Positions 21,365 through 28,861 of a DNA stretch of 43,327 bases are shown piece after piece (position 1 is the stretch's first letter; every line of letters starts with the position of its first letter). The stretch is from a virus, in IMG/VR virus record IMGVR_UViG_3300037117_000306, positions 1 to 43,327 of that record. One strand, written 5' to 3'. Made by a program: the position numbers and the translations under genes. Below the pieces are notes generated by a model. It saw nothing but the letters and a program-made list of their open reading frames with translations, ran no database searches and was not told the DNA's origin.

Positions 21365-21439
21365 ATGGGACTACTGGTAACAGTGCTGGTGATCGTGATC
21401 CTCGTGCTGCTCGTGATGTTCATCGCCAAGCGCGTATGA
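21365..21439 (+). CDS. 24-residue single-helix membrane microprotein
   Basis: Apart from its ends (M...AKRV) the peptide is a single hydrophobic helix of Leu, Val and Ile (GLLVTVLVIVILVLLVMFIA), with two basic residues at the C-terminus that would stay in the cytoplasm. Stop overlaps the next ATG (ATGA). It is preceded by a leaderless-type -10. Size and composition recall tiny phage membrane regulators and holin-like peptides, but no family is known. A solitary GGTAACA (21376) falls in its codons. Confidence 0.5.
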   Translation: MGLLVTVLVIVILVLLVMFIAKRV

Positions 21440-21696
21440 GACGGGCGGTTGCGATCTGGCGAGAGGGTCCGGGACTCCCGTGGCCGCAGTTCGTCTACGG
21501 GGCGCGCTCTCACAGCTATGACATCGGCCCTACGGACTTCACTGTGCTGATCGGGTTTCAGTGGCTTGGTCGGACGCGCGGCCTCGAGATATGCAACGCA
21601 AAGCTCTACGCGTTCGTTGAGCCGTATCTGCTGGCCCACGCTAGCGAGCGGGTCGCCTCCGAGGATCTAGCCGTGTGGGAGTCTGCAGCGCTGTGA
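21436..21696 (+). CDS. Hypothetical protein, 86 aa
   Basis: Coupled to the preceding microprotein (ATGA). Aromatic-rich beta segments (VAIWREGPGLPWPQFVYGARSHSYDIGPTDFTVLIGFQW) are followed by a helix (AKLYAFVEPYLLAHASERVASEDLAVWE). I do not recognise the family. The TGA overlaps the GTG of the helix-turn-helix gene. Confidence 0.5.
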   Translation: MRRAVAIWREGPGLPWPQFVYGARSHSYDIGPTDFTVLIGFQWLGRTRGLEICNAKLYAFVEPYLLAHASERVASEDLAVWESAAL

Positions 21697-21908
21697 GTCG
21701 GGAGGCTGTCGTGGCCGTTACCAACGCCGCGGCAGAGATCGGAAGGAAGCGCGACGTTATCCAGCGAGCACAGGTGAACGTGCGCCGCGACGTCATGGAG
21801 TTGTTGCCTAGGGCGGCTGAGGCCGGGATATCCCTAAGCGCTCTCGCCGACCTCACTGGCATTTCCCGGCAGACGCTCTACGCGTGGATCAGAGCGGATC
21901 GCCGCTGA
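21693..21908 (+). CDS. Small helix-turn-helix DNA-binding protein, 71 aa
   Basis: GTG start overlaps the previous stop. The C-terminal part SLSALADLTGISRQTLYAWIR is a textbook helix-turn-helix, close to those of resolvase/invertase and small phage excisionase-like proteins; the N-terminal part is a long helix (EIGRKRDVIQRAQVNVRRDVMELLPRA). It may regulate the head genes or be a second candidate for binding GGTAACA sites. A solitary GTTACC lies near its start (21717-21722). Confidence 0.6.
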   Translation: MSREAVVAVTNAAAEIGRKRDVIQRAQVNVRRDVMELLPRAAEAGISLSALADLTGISRQTLYAWIRADRR

Positions 21909-21942
21909 TTCACCCTCCGCCCCTCGCGCTACTCTCGGCGCC
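21909..21942 (+). promoter_or_regulatory. Promoter-like region with TTCACCCTCCGCC and TACTCT
   Basis: TTCACCCTCCGCC (21909-21921), an exact copy of 9948-9960, is followed by TACTCT (21930-21935), then 7 nt to ATG 21943. It starts right after the HTH gene's stop, so it probably drives the packaging and head operon. Confidence 0.5.
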
Positions 21943-21966
21943 ATGTTCCAGATCGGAGGCCGCTGA
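21943..21966 (+). CDS. Seven-residue leader frame (MFQIGGR)
   Basis: A leaderless-type ATG opens a 7-codon frame whose TGA overlaps the ATG of the next gene (TGATG). The frame contains the next gene's SD (GGAGG, 21955-21959). It likely serves to load ribosomes and couple them to the downstream gene; the peptide itself may have no role. Confidence 0.4.
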   Translation: MFQIGGR

Positions 21967-22358
21967 TGGGATTCGTGGTGCTGAACGGGCTGTATGAGCC
22001 CGGAACGTCAGTCTCACTGTTTCGCGTGAAACACGATGCCCTCCACGCGGGCGCCGGCGAGCTGGTGGGTCGGCGAGCGGTCGACGCTCAGGGTCGGCTC
22101 GGCTTTGACGGTCTCAACGAGGGCGATCGGTTCATCGCCCGCGGGACAGACACTTACGGGAATCCGCTGGAATCCCGCTGTAGGACGATCGTGAAGGGCG
22201 AAGGTACGGAACTCGCTCAGTCCCCGATCTTGCCGGTACCGCAAAACGTCGGTACCCAGGAAGCCAAACCGGTGAAGGCGCCGCTTGGTGAACCTGGAGC
22301 GATCTTGCAGTCCGGCGTGCCTTCTGGCGTGCCGTCAGACGTGGCTCCGGCCGCGTAA
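21966..22358 (+). CDS. Structural protein with beta-domain, 130 aa
   Basis: Starts at the ATG overlapping the leader stop. Residues 1-80 (VVLNGLYEPGTSVSLFRVKHDAL...RAVDAQGRLGFDGLNEGDRFIARGTDTYGNPLESRC) match in layout the beta-domain at the N-terminus of the tail genes (PGTSV...G.L.F.GL..G....), so it is a distant relative. The C-terminus is Pro/Val-rich (SGVPSGVPSD). Possibly a head-decoration or connector protein. Confidence 0.5.
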   Translation: MGFVVLNGLYEPGTSVSLFRVKHDALHAGAGELVGRRAVDAQGRLGFDGLNEGDRFIARGTDTYGNPLESRCRTIVKGEGTELAQSPILPVPQNVGTQEAKPVKAPLGEPGAILQSGVPSGVPSDVAPAA

Positions 22359-22383
22359 TCCACGCTAGGAGGTAACAAGAGAC

Positions 22384-22737
22384 ATGGCTGCTGCTGCCAA
22401 ACACGTACAGCTGACGATCACGACGAAGATCCCGATCGGTGGCAACCGCGCGATCTACTCCGGGACTGCCCTCGGCGGGATCGAATACGAAACGGGCGGG
22501 ACGTCGCTGGAAGAAGAACCGACCAACAGCCGCTTCAAATGCCCCGAACGGTGGGACAACCTGTCGATCCAGGGCGGCCTGCTCTCGCAGTTCGTCGCCG
22601 CGTCGCAGAAACTGAAGCTGCTGGCGGTCAACACCGTCACGGCTAAAAAATCCGGTCTCGTCGAGTTCGAAACGGCGGAAACGATGGCAACGCTGATCCC
22701 AGCCGGTACGCCGTTCTGGGGCATCGGATTGCAGTAG
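22384..22737 (+). CDS. Probable virion protein, 117 aa
   Basis: Very strong SD (AGGAGG) 9-10 nt before the ATG, with the GGTAACA heptamer built into the spacer (22371-22377). The protein is beta-rich: VQLTITTKIPIGGNRAIYSGTALGGIEYETGGTSLEEEP. The YETGG...SL element and the C-terminal AGTPFWGIGLQ recall small phage structural proteins near head genes. Such strong initiation suggests abundant product, e.g. a decoration protein. Only 3 nt separate it from the terminase gene. Confidence 0.5.
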   Translation: MAAAAKHVQLTITTKIPIGGNRAIYSGTALGGIEYETGGTSLEEEPTNSRFKCPERWDNLSIQGGLLSQFVAASQKLKLLAVNTVTAKKSGLVEFETAETMATLIPAGTPFWGIGLQ

Positions 22738-22740
22738 GTC

Positions 22741-24669
22741 ATGGCCCCAGCGGCGCGGGTTGCTCGGATACAGGAGCAGCTGAAGTACGACACGCCGTTC
22801 TGGGCCGGAGGGTGTCGAAGAACGCAAGCGGGCTGGCAGATGCCGGCCCGCGATGCGTTTAAGGGCTGCGCGAAGATTGTCAACAAGAAGGCCCAGCTTG
22901 TCACGATCGTCCCCAACCCGTGGCAGTTGGAGTTCGACGACATGCTCGAGGCCCAGAGGTCTGCGGGCGTGCCGGTGCGGGCGCTCGTGCTCAAGGCGCG
23001 CAAGCTCGGGTTCTCGACGTGGGTGGCGCTGAAGTTCATCCAGCGGGTGACGCAGATCGAGTATCTGCGGGCGGTCGTGGTCGCCCAGGACGTGAAGACC
23101 GCGGGGATCATCTTCGACATGGCAAAGCTCTGCCACTCGCACCTGCCGACGATCGAGGAGCTCGGCGTGGGGTTCTCGATCCGCCCCGACATCATCGGCG
23201 AATCCAACTCACTCGGGCGCAAGTACATGGAGTTCGGCGAGGGCTCGCGGCGGCTGCGCCAGAACGGTCGGACCGGCAACTCGATCTTCGAGATCGACAC
23301 GGCGGGTTCCCCGGAATCGGGACGCGGCTCGACCCCGCACCTGCTCCACCTCTCTGAGGTCGCGCGCTGGGAAGGCGGTCAGACGACCCGCAAGATGCTC
23401 TCGCTGCTAAACGCCGTCCCGTATGAGCTTGAGACGATCGTCGTGCAGGAGTCGACGGCGAACGGGATGAACCACTTCTGGCGGCGTTGGGTGAGTGCCC
23501 GCGACGGCGCCGAGGACCCCGATACCGGCGAGACCTACGTCTGTCTGTTCGTGCCGTGGTGGCGCGATCCGCTGGCGTCGAACCCGTTCGCAACGGCCGA
23601 CGACCGCGAGCGCTTTGCAGAGACGATCAGCGATACGTCGCGCTACGGCGAACTCGTGGAGGACGAGGCGATGCTGATCGAGGCGTACGGCCTGACGCCC
23701 GAGCAGCTCTCGTGGCGCCGCATGATGATCCGCACGCAGCACGAGGGAAGCGTCGAGCTGTTCAACCAGGAGAACCCGCACTCCGACGAGGCGGCATTCA
23801 TCGGGTCGGGACGGACGGTGTTCGGCGGAATCCTCGTGACGCGGGCGATCAAGGGCGCAGAAGCCGCGCCGGAGCCCGTCACGGGGACGCTACGACCCGC
23901 GGAAATGTACGAGAGGCGGTCCCGTGCCGGTACGGTCAACGTCCCGCAGACGGCGCTGTGGGTGCCCGGTGAGGACATGCGACCGGGTGAGCCGGCGCTG
24001 CGCGTTTGGGAGCATCCGAAGAAGGCCGGCGACGAGTGGCCCGACGAGGTGGTAGAGGAGGAGCGGATCGACGGGGCGTACGTGGTCGGAGTCGACGTCG
24101 CGGGTGGCGAAGCCAACACGTTCACGCAGGGCGACTACCACTGCATCCAGGTCTTCGACCACCGCTCGCACGCCCAGGTGGCCGTCCATGCGTCCCGGAT
24201 GCCGATCGAGGAGCTGCCGCTGTTCGTGCTGGCCGTGGCGCTCTACTACAACGAGGCATGGCTGGCGGTTGAGGTCAACAACCACGGGATCGCGATCGTC
24301 GACCCGTTGCAGAAGACATACCGCTACAAACGCATGTACCGCCGCAAGCGCTTCGACGTGGTCCGCAACGAGGAGATGAACAAGGCGGGCTGGGCGACCG
24401 ATCAGGTGTCAAAGCCACTGATGGAGGGGACGTTCGCCGCGGCGCTCTCAACCGGGACTGCGGGAATCCGCGACATCCGCACCGCGCGCGAGCTCTCGAC
24501 GTACGTGATTACCGAAAAGGGCAAGCACGAAGCCCAGGAGGGCGAGCACGACGATCGGCTGATGGCGGCGATGATCTGCCACCAGGTCATGGAGTTGCTG
24601 CGCCCGAAGCGTGCGGGCAAGCGGAAGGACACGCGCCGGCGCCCCGTGGACGATCTGACGGGTTGGTAA
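22741..24669 (+). CDS. terL: Terminase large subunit (ATPase and nuclease)
   Basis: A 642-residue packaging motor subunit. The ATPase domain has a Walker-A-like LKARKLGFST (84-93) and Walker B LLHLSEVARW (201-210, catalytic Glu206). The RNase H-like nuclease has Asp452 in VVGVDVAGGE, Glu511 in WLAVEVNNHG and Asp604/605 in EHDDRLMAAM. The length is usual for the large-terminase group with a long linker (residues 265-440). The C-terminus is basic (RAGKRKDTRRR). It pumps DNA through the portal encoded at 25656. In contrast to the tail genes, it prefers GAG and AAG codons. Confidence 0.95.
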   Translation: MAPAARVARIQEQLKYDTPFWAGGCRRTQAGWQMPARDAFKGCAKIVNKKAQLVTIVPNPWQLEFDDMLEAQRSAGVPVRALVLKARKLGFSTWVALKFIQRVTQIEYLRAVVVAQDVKTAGIIFDMAKLCHSHLPTIEELGVGFSIRPDIIGESNSLGRKYMEFGEGSRRLRQNGRTGNSIFEIDTAGSPESGRGSTPHLLHLSEVARWEGGQTTRKMLSLLNAVPYELETIVVQESTANGMNHFWRRWVSARDGAEDPDTGETYVCLFVPWWRDPLASNPFATADDRERFAETISDTSRYGELVEDEAMLIEAYGLTPEQLSWRRMMIRTQHEGSVELFNQENPHSDEAAFIGSGRTVFGGILVTRAIKGAEAAPEPVTGTLRPAEMYERRSRAGTVNVPQTALWVPGEDMRPGEPALRVWEHPKKAGDEWPDEVVEEERIDGAYVVGVDVAGGEANTFTQGDYHCIQVFDHRSHAQVAVHASRMPIEELPLFVLAVALYYNEAWLAVEVNNHGIAIVDPLQKTYRYKRMYRRKRFDVVRNEEMNKAGWATDQVSKPLMEGTFAAALSTGTAGIRDIRTARELSTYVITEKGKHEAQEGEHDDRLMAAMICHQVMELLRPKRAGKRKDTRRRPVDDLTGW

Positions 24670-24671
24670 TT

Positions 24672-24683
24672 CAGACTGCGCCG
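24672..24683 (+). promoter_or_regulatory. Leaderless-type start signal CAGACT-N6-ATG
   Basis: CAGACT (24672-24677) matches YANNNT and lies 6 nt before ATG 24684. No SD is present. It starts 3 nt after the terminase stop. Confidence 0.35.
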
Positions 24684-24908
24684 ATGCTCCACCTGCTCGC
24701 GCTCGTGACGCCGCTGGACCCACTTCACGGTGATGGCTACGGATTCTGGAGTGGGATCGGCTCTGACTTCGGCGAGGTGACTCTCGTCGTTGCCGTGGCC
24801 GCGTGGTGGCATCACCACAACTGCATCGAGAAGGGCTGTTGGCGCAAGGGTCACGCCGATCCGACGCACGGCCACCCGCTGTGCAAGGTCCATCAGACGG
24901 CGATCTGA
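24684..24908 (+). CDS. Small Cys/His phage protein, 74 aa
   Basis: The C-terminal half WWHHHNCIEKGCWRKGHADPTHGHPLCKVHQ is a dense Cys/His zinc site found in many small proteins between phage terminase and portal genes (HNCxxxGCWRxGxH...CxxH). The N-terminal half is mildly hydrophobic (EVTLVVAVAAWW) and may touch the membrane. Start ATG 24684 follows a leaderless-type hexamer. The stop overlaps the next ATG (TGATG). Function unknown. Confidence 0.6.
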   Translation: MLHLLALVTPLDPLHGDGYGFWSGIGSDFGEVTLVVAVAAWWHHHNCIEKGCWRKGHADPTHGHPLCKVHQTAI

Positions 24909-25198
24909 TGGCGCCGACCCTCTGGATTCCCGGCAAGGATGACCCGTTCGCCTACCAGTGCAACGTCTGCGGATCGCTGTTTCGGGAGTCCGAGCAACGC
25001 AGTTGGCAACAGCACGTCGGACCGTGCGCGCGGGCAAACATCGACCGCATCAAGGCCAAGATGGATCGCGCCGGTGCGGGACCGCTCGGCGAGGATTTCG
25101 ACCCAGAGATCACGAAGCACATGCGCAAGGTGGGGGAGAAGATGCTCCGCGAGGGTCGGCTTGAGGTGAAACCCGAGGAGAGGGCTGGGTTCTCCTGA
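24908..25198 (+). CDS. Zinc-finger protein, 96 aa
   Basis: Starts on the TGA of the preceding gene (TGATG). Residues 17-40 (QCNVCGSLFRESEQRSWQQHVGPC) give a CxxC...HxxxC zinc finger. The rest is helical and charged (NIDRIKAKMDRAG..., DPEITKHMRKVGEKMLREGRLEVK). Possibly a DNA-binding accessory of packaging; unproved. Confidence 0.55.
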   Translation: MAPTLWIPGKDDPFAYQCNVCGSLFRESEQRSWQQHVGPCARANIDRIKAKMDRAGAGPLGEDFDPEITKHMRKVGEKMLREGRLEVKPEERAGFS

Positions 25199-25250
25199 GC
25201 GGTCGGCGGCGCGTGTCACTATGCGCCGCAAGCGACTACGGAGGGCTGAC

Positions 25251-25652
25251 GTGCAGCGCACTTGGGTAGTGAGGCCGGATCGAGAGGTAACAACGACCGG
25301 CGACCCGATCAGCGCTGTCAGCCAAGAGGCCCTGATGAAGGCCCTTGTCGATGCGGCGGTCATGCTCGACCGCGCTGGCGGATGCTTGTTCGTGCAACTG
25401 ATCCGCGCGGAGACTGGCGTACCGGGCGAGCGTGTTACCACCTTGGCTCAGGTCGAGTGGAAGGACCGCACCGATGCACGCCCGCAGCCCGAGCAGGTCG
25501 GCGAGTTGGAGCCGTTGCGCGTGGTTCCCGAGCCGGAGCTGCCCGCCGATGCCGTTCCCGTCGAGCAGGACGAGGACATATACGCAGACGCGGAGCTGGA
25601 CGAGATAGCGGTCGACGAGAGTGCGGTACCCGCAGGGCTCCGAGGCTCCTAA
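25251..25652 (+). CDS. Hypothetical protein, 133 aa
   Basis: The GTG at 25251 has an SD (GGAGGG, 25240-25245), and CACTAT (25217-25222) is a plausible -10 that would place the transcript start after the in-frame ATG 25221. That ATG remains an alternative giving 143 residues. The protein has a helix with ALMKALVDAAVMLDRAGGCLFVQLIRA and a long acidic Pro/Glu-rich C-terminus. Two GGTAACA/TGTTACC copies (25286, 25433) lie in its codons. No family recognised. Confidence 0.5.
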   Translation: MQRTWVVRPDREVTTTGDPISAVSQEALMKALVDAAVMLDRAGGCLFVQLIRAETGVPGERVTTLAQVEWKDRTDARPQPEQVGELEPLRVVPEPELPADAVPVEQDEDIYADAELDEIAVDESAVPAGLRGS

Positions 25653-25655
25653 CCG

Positions 25656-27569
25656 ATGGCTAGCGATTCGGACCTCGGCTCCTACGGGCCGATCACCTGG
25701 GAGGGTGCGTCCCCCGAAGAAGCTCAGCAGGTCGGTCGCATCGTCACCCGGGCATTCCGCTTTGAGCAGAACCTTGGCCGTGAGCTGCGCGAGAAATACA
25801 ACCGCTTCTACACGCAGTACCGCGGCTTCAAGGGCTTTCGCGCGGAGTGGGTGAAAGCGACGCCCAATGATCGGGACGGCATGGTCCCCGAGGCGCACGA
25901 GAAATGGGGCTCGCGGTTGCATATCCCGATGTCCTTCCGGACCATCGAGACGATCGTCCCGCGCGCGATCGCCAACATGCCGAAAATCCTGATCCTGCCG
26001 CGCGACGAACAGTTCCGCAAGAACGCCGAAACGATGCGCCTGCTGATCGACGCTCAGCAGAATCAGATCAGCATCGACCTGCCGCTTCAGGCCGTGATGC
26101 GCGCTGGGCGGATCTATGGCCTGGGAGTGAGCAAGTGGTATTGGCGCACAGAGACGCGGTCACGCCGGCGCATGGAACCGGACGCGCTGACGCCCTCGAA
26201 GTACGTGCTCGGACCGCCGAAGCCGCAAACGACCTTCGACGACCCGATGTTTGAAGACGTCGATGTGTTCGACTTCATGTGGGACCCGTTCGGCTCGGAC
26301 ATGCGGACCTGCGAGTGGACGATGCACCGCCGCTGGATGAGCACCGAGGCTGTGCTGCAGCGCGTCACCTCTAAGACCTGGGCGACGCCGAGTGCTCAGA
26401 AGCTGACCGAGGACTCAATCCGCAGCCTCGGCGTGAGCAACAAGTTCTACGATCAGGTGTGGGAGCACCGGATGGCGGAATCGGGGCTGTCGGCCTTCCG
26501 CGCCGCGCGCTTCGGCGAGCACCCGCATGAGCTGCTGGAGTTCCACGACGGCGAACGAGTGCTGAGCGTGCTCGACCGCCAGGTGCTCGTGCAGGACGGC
26601 GAAAACCCCACCGGCGATATGCCGTTCTCGATCTACCGCCCGACGCCCCTGAACAAGCAGCTCGTCGGTATCGGGGATCTGGAGCCGATCGAACACCTCC
26701 AGCGCGAGCTCGACACGCTGCGCTCTCAGCGCCGGGATTCCGCGACGATGGCTCTCGCGCGCGGCTATGCCTTCGACGGTGCGGCGATCGAACGTGACGA
26801 TCTGGAGTTCGGGCCCAACGCCGCGATCGAAGTGAGCAACGCGACGCCGAGAGACGCGATCATGGGCCTTCCGCTGAACGAGGTGCCGGGCTCCGGATAC
26901 CAGGAGGAGCAGGCGATCATGGCGAACCTCGAAGCGATCCCCGGCATGGCCGACGCGCTGAACAACCAGCCCGGCAGCGGCGAAGGGACCGCGACCGAGG
27001 CGACGCTGTCACAGGCGGCACTCGGGCGCCGGATACAGCTCTCGGCCCGGAGATTCGAGGAGGAGATCATCCGCCCGACAGCACGGGGCTGGGTTGGGCT
27101 CAACCAGGCGCACATTCAGGAGAACCGCCCCGATCTGCTTATCCCCGGCCAAGGCGGACAGGAAGAACTCCCGGAGGGCCAGTGGCGGCGCTTCCCCGTC
27201 GGTCCCGGCGAGCTGGAGGGCGACTTTGAGATCGAACCGGACGGCGGCGCGATGGCCGAGCGCAACATCCCGCAGGACCGTGCAGACGCGCAGTTCATGA
27301 TGACCAACCTCGCGCACGACTTCTACGTGAACCCGACGAAGGTGCGCCTGCGGGTGATGGAACTGTACGGACTCAAGCACTCCCAGTCCTACCTGCGCGA
27401 TCCCACGCCTGCCGTGCCGCTTGCCGTACTGCGGGTTCTGATTCAGCGCGGCGTCGACCCGGCGATCATTCAGCAAGCATTCCTTGAGGCGCGCGAAGTC
27501 TCCGCACCGCAGGAAGGTCCTGGGGCCAACCAGATCACTGAGCAGATCCCCGTGGAAGGGACGGCATGA
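25656..27569 (+). CDS. Portal protein, 637 aa
   Basis: The ring through which DNA enters and leaves the head. Typical portal features: FRTIETIVPRAIANMPKILI (about 90-110), a stem region, VFDFMWDPFGSDMRTCEWTMHRRWMSTEAV (about 205-235), MPFSIYRPTPLNKQLVGIGDLEPIEHLQRELDTLRSQRRD (about 325-365), and TATEATLSQAALGRRIQLSARRFEEEIIRP (about 450-480). These match podovirus/SU10-like collar portals. It lies after the terminase and before the scaffold and capsid genes, as usual. Start ATG 25656 is 3 nt after the previous stop; the TGA overlaps the next ATG. Confidence 0.88.
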   Translation: MASDSDLGSYGPITWEGASPEEAQQVGRIVTRAFRFEQNLGRELREKYNRFYTQYRGFKGFRAEWVKATPNDRDGMVPEAHEKWGSRLHIPMSFRTIETIVPRAIANMPKILILPRDEQFRKNAETMRLLIDAQQNQISIDLPLQAVMRAGRIYGLGVSKWYWRTETRSRRRMEPDALTPSKYVLGPPKPQTTFDDPMFEDVDVFDFMWDPFGSDMRTCEWTMHRRWMSTEAVLQRVTSKTWATPSAQKLTEDSIRSLGVSNKFYDQVWEHRMAESGLSAFRAARFGEHPHELLEFHDGERVLSVLDRQVLVQDGENPTGDMPFSIYRPTPLNKQLVGIGDLEPIEHLQRELDTLRSQRRDSATMALARGYAFDGAAIERDDLEFGPNAAIEVSNATPRDAIMGLPLNEVPGSGYQEEQAIMANLEAIPGMADALNNQPGSGEGTATEATLSQAALGRRIQLSARRFEEEIIRPTARGWVGLNQAHIQENRPDLLIPGQGGQEELPEGQWRRFPVGPGELEGDFEIEPDGGAMAERNIPQDRADAQFMMTNLAHDFYVNPTKVRLRVMELYGLKHSQSYLRDPTPAVPLAVLRVLIQRGVDPAIIQQAFLEAREVSAPQEGPGANQITEQIPVEGTA

Positions 27570-28273
27570 GCGCACAGCCCGGGATACCTCCGCAGCTCCT
27601 CGCTCAGATGCAGAACGGCGGACAGCCGCAGCAACCGGCCGAACCGGCGCCGCAGGCACCGACGCCCGAACAGGCTCTGGAACAGGAGCTCGAAAAGGTT
27701 CTCGGCGGCGAGCTCCCCGGCGCGGGCTACCTGTTCCCCGACGATCCCGAGAAGCGCCAGATCAATCTCGTCAAGACGACGCCGGAGTTCGCGCGCGCGG
27801 CGCTACTCCGCGCTGTCGAAGTCTGTGCGTTCAAGGCCCAGATGATCTACGGCAACACGCCCGAGAGTGAGGCTGCGAAGGCGGCGCTCGCGTTCTCGCA
27901 GGCATACCTTCTGCTCGACCCGACCGTGGACGAAAGCGGCGTCCCCGTTGGCGCCCAGGCGGTCGCCCAGGGTGAAGCGCAGGAAGGGGCGCACGCCGCG
28001 CAGGGCGCTGCCCAGCAGGCCGTCAACGAGCATCAGCACGGGCTCAACGTGGCGCTTGAGGAACACAAGAGCGACATGCAGGCCCGCGTCGCCGCGCACG
28101 CGTCGGGTGCCTCGTTCAAGCGTCCCGTCGATCAGAACGGCTACGTCGAGCCACCTCGCGTGCAGCCGAACCCCGCGGAGGAAAAGATCGCAACCGAGCA
28201 CAAGAGTCAATCGCAGGAGCTGAAAGGCGCCCGTGGCGACCGTCCGCTTCCAAAGCCGCGGGTGGGCTCCTGA
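27566..28273 (+). CDS. Virion-associated protein, 235 aa
   Basis: Gln/Pro/Ala-rich N-terminus (PPQLLAQMQNGGQPQQPAEPAPQAPTPEQ), then a helical domain (TTPEFARAALLRAVEVCAFKAQMIYGN...) and an Ala/Gln/His-rich part (AHAAQGAAQQAVNEHQHGLNVALEEHKSDM). Basic C-terminus. In podoviruses the gene after the portal often encodes a portal-associated or scaffold-helper protein, but this one is not recognised. Overlaps the portal gene by ATGA. Confidence 0.5.
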   Translation: MSAQPGIPPQLLAQMQNGGQPQQPAEPAPQAPTPEQALEQELEKVLGGELPGAGYLFPDDPEKRQINLVKTTPEFARAALLRAVEVCAFKAQMIYGNTPESEAAKAALAFSQAYLLLDPTVDESGVPVGAQAVAQGEAQEGAHAAQGAAQQAVNEHQHGLNVALEEHKSDMQARVAAHASGASFKRPVDQNGYVEPPRVQPNPAEEKIATEHKSQSQELKGARGDRPLPKPRVGS

Positions 28274-28440
28274 TGCGCGTCACGCAGCCGTATCGAAAGG
28301 GTGGATCGCGCGGACCGAGTCCCGTGCTCAGTCAGATGTTGGCCGGCAAGAAGCCCGGCGCACCGGGAACTGGTAACAACTTGGCACTAGCGATGAAAAA
28401 GGTAACACCCAAGAAACAGCGCACGATCCCGCGCTACTGA
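28273..28440 (+). CDS. Small basic protein, 55 aa
   Basis: ATG overlaps the previous stop (TGATG). Strongly basic with Lys, Arg and Gly (TQPYRKGGSRGPS..., AMKKVTPKKQRTIPRY), without fold clues. Two GGTAACA heptamers (28372, 28401) fall in its codons, encoding Gly-Asn-Asn and Lys-Val-Thr. Stop is followed by a 31-nt spacer that holds the next gene's -10-like motif. Confidence 0.45.
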   Translation: MRVTQPYRKGGSRGPSPVLSQMLAGKKPGAPGTGNNLALAMKKVTPKKQRTIPRY

Positions 28441-28456
28441 CGACCGCAGCGGGTTC

Positions 28457-28471
28457 TACTCTCGCGACACG
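28457..28471 (+). promoter_or_regulatory. Leaderless-type start signal TACTCT-N9-ATG
   Basis: TACTCT (28457-28462), identical to the hexamer at 21930, precedes ATG 28472 by 9 nt. No SD is visible. It may raise scaffold and capsid transcription. Confidence 0.4.
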
Positions 28472-28861
28472 ATGGCCGAGAGAGTTACCAATCCCGCGAT
28501 GACACGTCACGTCGAGAGGGAGTGGAGAGGCGCCGAGCGCCTTTCAGACCTGATCGAGGCGGCGGAAGCTGTCGAGGTAATGCGTGCTACTCCCGGCTGG
28601 GATGCGCTGATTCGCGTCGTGGAGCGTGAGATCCGACTGATCTCCACGGGCCTTGAGCGCGGAATGGCGACCGACCATGCTGCGGAGTACGCGAAACAGC
28701 ACGGTCGGCTTGGTGGGCTGCGGAGCGTGATGGAGGCCGCGGAGGCCATCGTCGAGCGCGCCGAAGTCCGCCGCAGGCAAGCAGAAGACGCTCAGGCCGC
28801 GCGTGCGGTCCGTGAGCACGATGAGGCCGTCGAGTCGGTCTCAGAGAGGAAGGCTGCGTAA
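28472..28861 (+). CDS. Helical phage protein, 129 aa
   Basis: Almost wholly alpha-helical and charged. The pattern TPGWDALIRVVEREIRLISTGLERG....HAAEYAKQHGRLGGLRSVMEAAEAIVERAE is reminiscent of small helical proteins near podovirus portals (the 'ALxxLxxxE..H.EYA.xHGRxxGL' pattern), of unknown role. The ATG at 28472 has no SD but a leaderless-type hexamer; an ATG at 28499 is an alternative. Its TAA overlaps the scaffold ATG (TAATG). Confidence 0.55.
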   Translation: MAERVTNPAMTRHVEREWRGAERLSDLIEAAEAVEVMRATPGWDALIRVVEREIRLISTGLERGMATDHAAEYAKQHGRLGGLRSVMEAAEAIVERAEVRRRQAEDAQAARAVREHDEAVESVSERKAA

